Below, piece after piece: positions 1 through 5,179 of a stretch of DNA of 5,652 bases. The DNA is taken from NCBI GenBank assembly GCA_021781185.1, contig JAJXXI010000410.1, positions 1 through 5,652 of the forward strand, written 5' to 3'. The notes beneath the pieces were generated by a model. That model did no database searches and was not told where the DNA came from. It saw only the letters and a program-made list of their open reading frames with translations. Position numbers and translations under genes: made by a program. The DNA is from a bacterium. GTDB taxonomy: Bacteria > Verrucomicrobiota > Verrucomicrobiia > Limisphaerales > UBA11358. The number at the start of each line of letters is the position of its first letter. Position 1 is the stretch's first letter.

Positions 1-230
1 TGCATATAGCCGAACTCGCCGACCATGGCGCGGGGTTTTTCGGTGGTGGCGACGAGGCGGTCCTCGGAATCGCGATAGACAAACACGTCCAGCTTTTGTT
101 GGGGGGCGAGATCCGCCGGGATGTAGCGTCCGGGCAGGAGAATTTCGCCCAGCTCGCCGCCGTCCAAATAGAGGCCGGGCTGGGAGGCGCGCACGATGGG
201 GAGCAGATTGCGTTGACCAATGATTGCCAT
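1..230 (-). CDS. cvfB: CvfB/YitL-like S1 RNA-binding protein, N-terminal part (cut by window edge)
   Basis: The reverse complement opens with an ATG at 230-228 and stays open to the window edge, giving 76 complete codons. The protein begins MAIIGQRNLLPIVRASQPG, then has a GLYLDGGELGEILLPGRYIP stretch and DVFVYRDSEDRLVATTEKP. This is the characteristic start of the CvfB/YitL family, whose first S1-like OB fold reads LYLDGG.. GEILLP.. VFVY.DSEDRL.ATT. Family members are about 280 residues with several S1-type domains and a C-terminal winged helix, so about a quarter is visible here. CvfB binds RNA and affects virulence gene expression in Staphylococcus; in other phyla its role is largely uncharacterised. 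No good Shine-Dalgarno sequence sits in the 15 nt before the ATG; an AGGA lies about 25 nt upstream. The gene is divergent from the sigma factor at 460. The family call is made from recognised sequence, not a search. Confidence 0.85.
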   Translation of the reverse strand, partial: MAIIGQRNLLPIVRASQPGLYLDGGELGEILLPGRYIPADLAPQQKLDVFVYRDSEDRLVATTEKPRAMVGEFGYM

Positions 231-280
231 GCGGCTTGAACATAAACGGAATAAATCCTTTTGAACAGGAAGGAACGTGA

Positions 281-309
281 CTGCGGGCGGCAACGCAGGA
301 CGCCCGCAG
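281..309. repeat. GC-rich 9-bp perfect inverted repeat (hairpin)
   Basis: CTGCGGGCG at 281-289 is perfectly complemented by CGCCCGCAG at 301-309 around an 11-nt loop, so 8 of the 9 pairs are G-C. It lies between the divergent cvfB-like gene and the sigma factor, about 50 bp upstream of the first and 150 bp upstream of the second. It could be a stable leader-RNA hairpin, a boundary terminator or a DNA-binding site; the sequence does not say which. Confidence 0.55.
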
Positions 310-323
310 GCTGATCAGCTTTT
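310..323 (+). repeat. 10-bp palindrome followed by T-run
   Basis: GCTGATCAGC at 310-319 is a perfect palindrome and is followed directly by TTTT (320-323). It abuts the 281-309 hairpin. As RNA the palindrome would leave almost no loop, so it is more convincing as DNA, or as the 3' flank of the larger hairpin. The hairpin plus short T-run gives a weak terminator look on the plus strand, but no plus-strand gene lies upstream in the window. Confidence 0.3.
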
Positions 324-416
324 GGCCACCAAGATTCACGCGAAGAAAATCAAAATGGAAGGCCAGGTGACAAAACAGACAGGCCATTGCAAGCCACCGT
401 TTTTCTGCCGTGAACC

Positions 417-444
417 TTGCTTGCCAGTCGCCAGCGAATACAAT
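417..444 (+). promoter_or_regulatory. weak candidate promoter for the sigma-factor operon
   Basis: TACAAT at 439-444 matches five of six bases of a housekeeping -10 box. The best -35 candidate at 16 bp spacing is TTGCTT (417-422), which shares only TTG. Transcription would start about 8-10 nt before the ATG at 460, leaving a very short leader. This is consistent with the absence of a Shine-Dalgarno sequence but is not proof. Confidence 0.22.
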
Positions 445-459
445 CATGGTCCTGAACTT

Positions 460-1104
460 ATGTCATTCCCGATCCTCCCCGAAACCCCCGACGCCGACCT
501 GGTGCGCCGGGCGCAGGGGGGCGAACTGAAGGCGTTCGAGGCGTTGACCAGCCGGCACGAACAACGCGTCTTTGCGCTAGCCATGCGGATGCTGCATCAG
601 GAACAGGATGCCGAAGATGTCACCCAGCAGGCGTTTTTGAGCGCGCTGGAACATCTCGACGGCTTTCGCGGCGAGGCAAGCTTTTCCACCTGGCTGCTGC
701 GCATCGCCAGTCACGCGGCGTTGAAGATCATCCGCAAACGCAAGGGGCTGAACACTGTTTCGCTCGAGGAGGCGACCGAGCCCGCTGACAGCCTCCACGC
801 GGTGCCGCATCCCGAATTTATTGCCGACTGGCGGCAGTCGCCGGAACATCTGGTGGAGCAGAATGAGGTTCGGCGGCTGCTGGACGAGGCGCTGGCGCGG
901 CTGGACGCGAAGCATCGCCTGGTGTTCCTGCTGCGCGATGTCGAGGGTTTGTCCGTCCGGGAAACCGCCAACGCGCTCGATCTGAGCGAGGGCAACGTGA
1001 AAGTGCGCCTGCTCCGCGCCCGGTTGCAATTGCGCGAGGATCTGACCCGCGCTTTAGGCGACCCAGCGCAACAATTGGTGAAGTCGCATCATCATCCCGA
1101 ATGA
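460..1104 (+). CDS. ECF-type RNA polymerase sigma factor (sigma-70 family)
   Basis: This 214-aa protein directs RNA polymerase to a specific promoter set. Region 2 spans about residues 14-95. It contains the DAEDVTQQAFL segment (50-60), typical of ECF sigma region 2.2, and FSTWLLRIASHAALKIIRKRK, typical of regions 2.3-2.4. A linker of about 35 residues follows, then region 4 at about 130-195 with the helix-turn-helix GLSVRETANALDLSEGNVKV. Region 3 is absent, as in ECF factors, and the length is usual for them. The frame is open back to a GTG at 277, but the first 61 residues of that longer version resemble no sigma region and would overlap the 281-309 hairpin. The ATG at 460, just ahead of DADLVRRAQGG, was therefore chosen. 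No clear Shine-Dalgarno sequence precedes it. An anti-sigma gene follows 69 nt later, the usual arrangement for an ECF pair. The C-terminus carries a short His-rich tail (HHHPE). Confidence 0.92.
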   Translation: MSFPILPETPDADLVRRAQGGELKAFEALTSRHEQRVFALAMRMLHQEQDAEDVTQQAFLSALEHLDGFRGEASFSTWLLRIASHAALKIIRKRKGLNTVSLEEATEPADSLHAVPHPEFIADWRQSPEHLVEQNEVRRLLDEALARLDAKHRLVFLLRDVEGLSVRETANALDLSEGNVKVRLLRARLQLREDLTRALGDPAQQLVKSHHHPE

Positions 1105-1148
1105 AACCGGCTTTGACATAAACCATGTAACTTTTGGCAGGGCGGCGG

Positions 1149-1170
1149 CTCTGTCTTTTCAGAAACAGAG
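1149..1170 (+). promoter_or_regulatory. 6-bp hairpin just before the anti-sigma start codon
   Basis: CTCTGT (1149-1154) and ACAGAG (1165-1170) are perfect complements around a 10-nt loop, ending 3 nt before the ATG at 1174. The only Shine-Dalgarno-like bases (GAG at 1168-1170) lie in the 3' arm, so folding would hide the ribosome entry region. This could tune the anti-sigma to sigma ratio; a 6-bp stem may also be chance. Confidence 0.3.
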
Positions 1171-1173
1171 AAC

Positions 1174-1428
1174 ATGAAGTGCGAAGAACTGCTGGCGATG
1201 TTGAATGAATACGTGGATGGCACGGTGGATCCGGCCGTCTGCGCGGAGTTTGAGCAGCACATGGCGGGCTGCAATCCCTGCCAGGTGGTGGTGGACAACA
1301 TCCGGCAGACGATCACGCTTTACAAGGACGGCCAGCCCTTTGCCATGCCGGTGAACTTCCGCACGCAACTGCACGAAGTCCTCCGGCAAAAATGGAAAGA
1401 AAAGCATCCGGGCGGACCGGCCAATTAA
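1174..1428 (+). CDS. zinc-finger (HC2-type) anti-sigma factor
   Basis: This is an 84-aa soluble protein with no membrane segment, placed directly after the ECF sigma gene. Residues C3, H29, C33 and C36 form the C-x25-H-x3-C-x2-C zinc-ligand pattern of the ZAS (zinc-associated anti-sigma) family. Around it lie the typical CEELL..LNEYVDGTVDP helix and the EQHMAGCNPCQ segment. ZAS proteins hold their sigma factor inactive in the cytoplasm. In the redox-sensing members (RsrA of Streptomyces) oxidation of these cysteines ejects zinc and frees the sigma factor. The ligand spacing here equals that of RsrA, and an extra C23 is present. Whether this one senses redox is inference, because many HC2 anti-sigmas with the same motif do not. 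The C-terminal half (about 50-84, rich in K and R) probably contacts the sigma factor. The rhodanese gene starts 24 nt downstream. Confidence 0.88.
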   Translation: MKCEELLAMLNEYVDGTVDPAVCAEFEQHMAGCNPCQVVVDNIRQTITLYKDGQPFAMPVNFRTQLHEVLRQKWKEKHPGGPAN

Positions 1429-1452
1429 GTTGAATCTGCACGCTGACCCGAC

Positions 1453-1827
1453 ATGAATGCCAACTGGATTTCCCTCCTTGTTTTTGCCGCCGTGGTGATC
1501 GGTTTTTTCCTGTTCAAGCGCGCCGGGCAGATTTCGGCCAAGGACGCGCTGGCGCACTTGAAAAACGGGGCCATGGTCATTGACGTGCGCAGCCCGGGCG
1601 AATTCCGGTCCGCCCATCTGCCGGCCGCCATCAACATCCCGCTGGATGAAATTGAAAACACCCTGCCCAAGCGGGTGCCGGACAAAAAGCGGGTGCTGCT
1701 GCTGCACTGTTTGAGCGGGATGCGCAGCGGGGTGGCCCAGCGGAAACTGAAGGGCTTGGGTTACACGCAAGCCTTCAACCTCGGGGCCTATGGCCGCGCG
1801 GAATCCATCGTGAAACAGGCCGGTTAA
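1453..1827 (+). CDS. membrane-anchored single-domain rhodanese-like protein
   Basis: The protein has 124 aa. Residues 5-21 are a hydrophobic helix, followed by the basic FKRAG, so by the positive-inside rule the catalytic domain should face the cytoplasm. A single rhodanese domain follows (about 27-122). It has the MVIDVRSPGEFRSAHLPAAINIPL signature (41-64) and the active-site loop HCLSGMRS, with catalytic C86 and R91 in a C-x4-R arrangement that can carry a persulfide. Rhodaneses move sulfane sulfur from a donor such as thiosulfate or a persulfide to a thiol acceptor. The domain is complete, so activity is expected. The gene lies 24 nt after the anti-sigma gene and 11 nt before the thioredoxin fusion, probably in one transcript. 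The downstream thioredoxin could be its acceptor or reductant, which is inference from context. No recognisable Shine-Dalgarno sequence precedes the ATG. Confidence 0.93.
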   Translation: MNANWISLLVFAAVVIGFFLFKRAGQISAKDALAHLKNGAMVIDVRSPGEFRSAHLPAAINIPLDEIENTLPKRVPDKKRVLLLHCLSGMRSGVAQRKLKGLGYTQAFNLGAYGRAESIVKQAG

Positions 1828-1838
1828 GAAATCATTTT

Positions 1839-2393
1839 ATGTCGTCACTGCTGACTTATCTTCTCATCGGCGGAAGCCTCGGTGCTTTGCTGGGTCACTT
1901 TGGCAAATGCAGTTCCGGCGGCTGCCCGCTCACGGCGAACTGGCGGCGCGGGGCGATCTACGGCGCGGTGGTGGCGGCGGCGGCGTTTTTTGTCACTGGC
2001 GGCGGCGGGGCCAGTTCAGCGGAAATGAATCAGTCCACCGCGAATGTAAAACATATCGCCCAGGATCAATTCGCCGCCGAAGTCACCCAGGCCAAACTGC
2101 CGGTCGTGGTGGATTGTTACGCGACGTGGTGCGGCCCGTGTCGCCGGCTCGCGCCGGTCATGGACCAGCTGGCGGATCAATTCGCGGGCAAGATCAAGTT
2201 TGTCAAAGTCAACGTGGACGAATCGCCGAAGCTGGCGCAGCAGTTCAACATCGAAGGCATTCCGATGCTGCTGTTCTTTAAGCATGGCAGGCTGGTGAAC
2301 TCTTCCGTCGGCCTCCTGCCGAAGGAAGACTTGGTTCTGCGGCTGGAAGCCTTGCTGCAAACCAACGCCCTGCCGGCAGCTGCGGGAATTTGA
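1839..2393 (+). CDS. two-helix cysteine membrane module (DUF6132-like) fused to thioredoxin
   Basis: The protein has 184 aa in two parts. The N-terminal part has two hydrophobic segments (about 4-21 and 38-54) joined by a loop GKCSSGGCPLTANWRRG holding C24 and C29. This resembles the small DUF6132 family, whose pattern is (G)CSSGxCPIT...YG. A Gly-rich linker (54-58) leads to a thioredoxin domain (about 68-175) with the canonical WCGPC site (W97, C98, C101) and the cis-proline IP at 141-142. WCGPC is the form typical of reducing thioredoxins. The basic loop residues (K23, R36, R37) predict a cytoplasmic loop, which would place the thioredoxin domain outside the inner membrane. That topology is a prediction. 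The start is the ATG 11 nt after the rhodanese stop. An internal ATG at codon 63 could give a thioredoxin-only form, but the membrane part is conserved-looking and should be real. It is the last gene of the sigma/anti-sigma run. Confidence 0.88.
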   Translation: MSSLLTYLLIGGSLGALLGHFGKCSSGGCPLTANWRRGAIYGAVVAAAAFFVTGGGGASSAEMNQSTANVKHIAQDQFAAEVTQAKLPVVVDCYATWCGPCRRLAPVMDQLADQFAGKIKFVKVNVDESPKLAQQFNIEGIPMLLFFKHGRLVNSSVGLLPKEDLVLRLEALLQTNALPAAAGI

Positions 2394-2412
2394 ACCGGCG
2401 TGGCGGTTAAAT
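2388..2412. terminator. possible bidirectional terminator between convergent genes
   Basis: AACCG (2393-2397) pairs with CGGTT (2404-2408) around a 6-nt loop. The flanks ATTT (2388-2391) and AAAT (2409-2412) extend the stem to nine pairs with one bulged G at 2392. It spans the whole 13-bp gap between the thioredoxin stop and the sulP stop, where a shared terminator is expected. The U-tract is poor on both strands, so termination is not assured. Confidence 0.38.
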
Positions 2413-4254
2413 GACGTAATCGGACGCTTCGTTTTTGTCCGGTTGGCTGGCCTCGGGTTGGTTGGGGTAAAACAGCCGGATCTCACCTTTTTCGGGCAGC
2501 AATTTCCGGGCGCGCAGCAGTGCTTTCCGGGTGGACAAGGTCGGGTTGGTCTCGGCGGGAAACAGGTTTTCCTCGCCGATCTGTTTCAACAGCCCGCTGT
2601 TGCGCAATACGCGCTCCACGTCGGCGGTGCAGCCGCTGATGAGCAGGTGACGATCCGTCTTCCGCAGATAATCGTGCAACGCCTCCAGCGCCATCACCGT
2701 GGAAGCATCGAGGTGGCGCGCATTTTTCATCCGCAGAATGAACACGCGGATGTTCTCATCCTCGGCCTGTTGGCGCACCTGTTCCTGAAAGAGATCCGCC
2801 GCGCCAAAGAACAGTTCGCCCTCCACATGAATGATGGCAATCTGCGGATGCAGCCGCTGCGCTTTGTCCGGCAGTTCGGCCAGATAACCGCTGGCGTTAA
2901 AGGTGTATTCCGCCAGAATGGGCGTGCTGGTCTTGCGCAGGAACAGCACCAGCGACAGGCCGATGCCCGCGTAAATGGCGGTTTCCAGCTTGAAGAACAA
3001 CGCGATGGCCAGCGTGGCCAGAAACACCACGGCGTCGGAACGCGTAGCCGCCATGGACACGCGGATTTGCGGCTTGTTGATCAGCTTGTAGCCGACGCGC
3101 ATCAGGTGCGCCCCCAGTGCCGCGATGGGGATGTAATTGAAGACCGGCGTGACGAAAAACAGGATGCCCAGAACCGCCACGCTGCTGAGCATCGAGGAAA
3201 GCTGCGACGTCGCGCCGCTCTGATAATTGACCGCCGAGCGCGTGAACGACGAGGACCCGGGCGGCACGCCAAACAAGCCGGCGGCAATGTTGCCCGCGCC
3301 CATGCCGATGAGTTCCTGGTCGGGGTCCAGATGCTGTCCGCTCTTGGCGGCGATGGACTTGGTGATGGCCGTGGCCTCCAACATGCCGATGATGCCAATG
3401 GCGATGGCCGTGGCGAACAGATGCGGCAAAAGGCGGACCTGATCCGACCATGCCGGCAGGCTCGCCAATCTGGGCAGAATCGCGGACAAGGCCCCTTCGT
3501 CCTTGACCAGGCGAAATGGCAGTTCCGGGTGGAAGCTGGCGAAAATCCGCGCGGCCACGCCCAGAGCCGCCAGGCCGATCAACGCCTCCGGCCAGTTGGG
3601 CCGCCAGTGTTTGATGCCCTCGAAAATGGCCAGCGTCAACAGCGCGATGCCAATGGCCCACCAGGAAAAAATGCCGGCTCCCAGGAATTGTGCCGTCTGC
3701 TGCAACGTCACCGGCAGGCTGGCCCCGGCGGCAATCTTGAATCCCATGCCGTTGCCCAACTGGCTGGCCATCAGCAACACGCCGATGGCCGTCGTATAGC
3801 TCACCACCATCGAGCGGGAAATGAACTTGGTGACCTCGCCAAAATGGAACAGCCCCGCGACGAATTGAAAAACGCCGATCAGGAACGCCAGATACGCCAC
3901 CAATTGCAGCGGGTGCAGGCCCAGGTCCTTGTTGGCGGCCATGGTCGCCGCCGCGATCAGACACACGGACGTCGTCGGGCCGAACACGTGGTGGTAGGAG
4001 GAGAAAAACAGCGCGCTGACAAACCCGCCGATCACAATGGAGATGATGACCGGCATCGGCGGCAAGCCGAGAATCAGCGCGAAGCCGATGGCTTGGGGAA
4101 TGGAAACCAGCGTCAGCGTGGCGCCGGCGATCAAGTCATGCCGCAGCTTCGTCCACGAATAATTCTTGAATTCGTGGATAAATGGCATCCGCAATGTCAG
4201 CCGCGGGAGGGACAGCGGCGGTGTGCCGCCAGATTGCTCGGTTGAACCGTTCAT
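2407..4254 (-). CDS. SulP (SLC26) family anion permease with C-terminal STAS domain
   Basis: This is a 615-aa inner-membrane transporter. About 12-14 hydrophobic segments lie between residues 40 and 442. SulP landmarks are the N-terminal DLIAGATLTLVSIPQAIGFALI (starting near 40), GPTTS (92-96), LEATAITKSIA with E293, and the long signature DQELIGMGAGNIAAGLFG then PGSSSFTRSAVN (312-343). A STAS domain follows at about 466-586, including HLDASTVMALEAL, in which D516 and S518 match the phosphorylatable position of anti-sigma-antagonist-like STAS folds. The family moves sulfate, bicarbonate, dicarboxylates or other anions; the substrate cannot be read here. The ATG at 4254 was chosen because GGGGG lies 5-6 nt upstream. 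A TTG at 4266 would add four residues, and an in-frame TAA lies just beyond it. The gene converges on the thioredoxin gene and diverges from the SDR. A long open frame on the opposite strand is a composition artefact. Confidence 0.94.
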   Translation of the reverse strand: MNGSTEQSGGTPPLSLPRLTLRMPFIHEFKNYSWTKLRHDLIAGATLTLVSIPQAIGFALILGLPPMPVIISIVIGGFVSALFFSSYHHVFGPTTSVCLIAAATMAANKDLGLHPLQLVAYLAFLIGVFQFVAGLFHFGEVTKFISRSMVVSYTTAIGVLLMASQLGNGMGFKIAAGASLPVTLQQTAQFLGAGIFSWWAIGIALLTLAIFEGIKHWRPNWPEALIGLAALGVAARIFASFHPELPFRLVKDEGALSAILPRLASLPAWSDQVRLLPHLFATAIAIGIIGMLEATAITKSIAAKSGQHLDPDQELIGMGAGNIAAGLFGVPPGSSSFTRSAVNYQSGATSQLSSMLSSVAVLGILFFVTPVFNYIPIAALGAHLMRVGYKLINKPQIRVSMAATRSDAVVFLATLAIALFFKLETAIYAGIGLSLVLFLRKTSTPILAEYTFNASGYLAELPDKAQRLHPQIAIIHVEGELFFGAADLFQEQVRQQAEDENIRVFILRMKNARHLDASTVMALEALHDYLRKTDRHLLISGCTADVERVLRNSGLLKQIGEENLFPAETNPTLSTRKALLRARKLLPEKGEIRLFYPNQPEASQPDKNEASDYVI

Positions 4255-4316
4255 TTTCGCCCCCAAGCAAAGAGGTTATCCTCCCATCGGTCAAGCAGAT
4301 CGTATGCTGCCGCAGA

Positions 4317-4333
4317 AATGCCAGCCTGGCATT
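4317..4333. promoter_or_regulatory. perfect 17-bp palindrome, candidate operator
   Basis: AATGCCAG (4317-4324) and CTGGCATT (4326-4333) are exact reverse complements around a single central C. The site sits in the 167-bp divergent region, 62 bp upstream of the sulP ATG and 88 bp upstream of the SDR ATG. The one-base centre suits a dimeric DNA-binding regulator better than an RNA hairpin, and no T-run follows on either strand. The cognate regulator is not in the window. Confidence 0.45.
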
Positions 4334-4384
4334 GAAGGTTTGCAGCCATTCATTTTGCGCCGCCGGCAAGCAGTCCGGTAATAA

Positions 4385-4414
4385 TTGGAATTTTCAGCCC
4401 GTTTCCCCTACCTT
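4385..4414 (+). promoter_or_regulatory. weak candidate promoter for the SDR gene
   Basis: TTGGAA (4385-4390) and TACCTT (4409-4414) are separated by 18 bp. They match the E. coli boxes at four and three of six positions. They also loosely fit a TTG...TAnnTT layout like that described in Bacteroidetes. Transcription would begin almost at the ATG at 4422, giving an essentially leaderless message, and no Shine-Dalgarno sequence is visible. This is a weak call. Confidence 0.25.
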
Positions 4415-4421
4415 CAAAACC

Positions 4422-5165
4422 ATGAACGATTCATTGAAAGGAAAAGTGGCGTTGATCACCGGCGCGTCCCGCGGCATCGGCCGCGCGATTGCTGAACGCT
4501 TGAGCCGGGCGGGTGCCGCCGTGGTCATCAACTATGCCAGCAAGGCGGATGACGCGCGGAAACTCGTTGCTGAAATCGAAGCGGCGGGCGGCCGGGCGCT
4601 GGCCGTGCAGGCGGATGTGGCGAAGGTGGCCGATGTGGTCCGCCTGTTCGACGAGAGTTTTGCCCGCTTTGGCCGGCTGGATGTGCTGGTGAACAATGCG
4701 GGCATCATGTTCACCAAACCTGTCAGCGCCGTCAGCGAGGCGGAATACGACCGGATTTTTGCAGTGAATGTGAAAGGAACCTTTTTCGCGTGCCAACAGG
4801 CGGCCACGCGGCTGGCGGAGGGCGGGCGTATCATCAACGTGTCCAGTTCAACGACCGTGAGAATGATGCCGAATTACGGCGCTTACGTCGCCACCAAGGG
4901 CGCGGTGGAACAATTGACCCGCTCGCTGGCCGGAGAACTCGGGTCGCGCGGCATTACCGTCAATGTTGTTTCGCCCGGCCCGACCGAAACCGAGCTGTTC
5001 AAGGAAGGCAAAACGCCGGAGGAAATCCAAAGATACGCCAACGCGGCTGCGTTCAAGCGGCTGGGGCAGCCGATGGAAATCGCCGAGGTGGTGGCGTTTC
5101 TCGCGTCAGATGCGGCCGGTTGGGTCACCGGCCAGAACCTGCGCGTCAATGGCGGCATCGCGTAA
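4422..5165 (+). CDS. short-chain dehydrogenase/reductase (classical SDR, FabG-like)
   Basis: This 247-aa cytoplasmic NAD(P)-dependent oxidoreductase has a complete classical SDR layout. The coenzyme motif TGASRGIG is at 13-20, VQADV with its conserved Asp at 62-66, NNAG at 91-94 and the structural N116. The catalytic S142 and the YVATK motif (Y155, K159) follow, then SPGPTET (184-190), and VTGQNLRVNGG at the C-terminus. R17 and the NYAS segment after beta-2 favour NADP(H). The length is typical. The substrate is unknown: FabG-like sequences include 3-oxoacyl-ACP reductases and many sugar or secondary-alcohol dehydrogenases, and nothing nearby suggests fatty-acid synthesis. The frame is open upstream to 4182, but that extension overlaps the start of the divergent sulP gene. 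The ATG at 4422 gives the standard N-terminus LKGKVALITGASRGIG. The methyltransferase follows after 14 nt, probably in the same transcript. Confidence 0.93.
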   Translation: MNDSLKGKVALITGASRGIGRAIAERLSRAGAAVVINYASKADDARKLVAEIEAAGGRALAVQADVAKVADVVRLFDESFARFGRLDVLVNNAGIMFTKPVSAVSEAEYDRIFAVNVKGTFFACQQAATRLAEGGRIINVSSSTTVRMMPNYGAYVATKGAVEQLTRSLAGELGSRGITVNVVSPGPTETELFKEGKTPEEIQRYANAAAFKRLGQPMEIAEVVAFLASDAAGWVTGQNLRVNGGIA

Positions 5166-5179
5166 CTTTCAAACTGAAA

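Noticed and set aside
236..267. Direct repeats of TTGAACA at 236-242 and 261-267
   Set aside because: A 7-mer pair 25 bp apart is easily chance, and it does not fit a known ECF promoter layout with a matching -10 box.
277..459. A 61-residue N-terminal extension of the sigma factor from GTG 277
   Set aside because: The extension matches no sigma region, runs through the 281-309 inverted repeat, and the ATG at 460 gives a normal ECF length and N-terminus.
1113..1118. A perfect TTGACA -35 box between sigma and anti-sigma genes
   Set aside because: No -10-like hexamer lies 15-19 bp downstream (the bases there are G-rich), so an internal promoter is not supported.
2897..3964. A 355-codon minus-strand frame inside sulP
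   Set aside because: It is an out-of-frame shadow of sulP on the same strand, with low-complexity G/R/H/A composition and no motif.
2443..4245. A 600-codon open frame on the plus strand opposite sulP
   Set aside because: It is a mirror of the GC-biased sulP codons. The product is a Q/R/H/G-rich stretch without domains, while the minus strand encodes an unmistakable SulP-STAS protein.
4182..4421. An 80-residue N-terminal extension of the SDR
   Set aside because: It overlaps the divergent sulP start and the 17-bp palindrome. Classical SDRs begin a few residues before the TGxxxGIG motif, as with the ATG at 4422.
5167..5179. TTTCA-aac-TGAAA inverted repeat between the SDR and the methyltransferase
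   Set aside because: A 5-bp AT-rich stem with a 3-nt loop is too weak to call a terminator or regulator.
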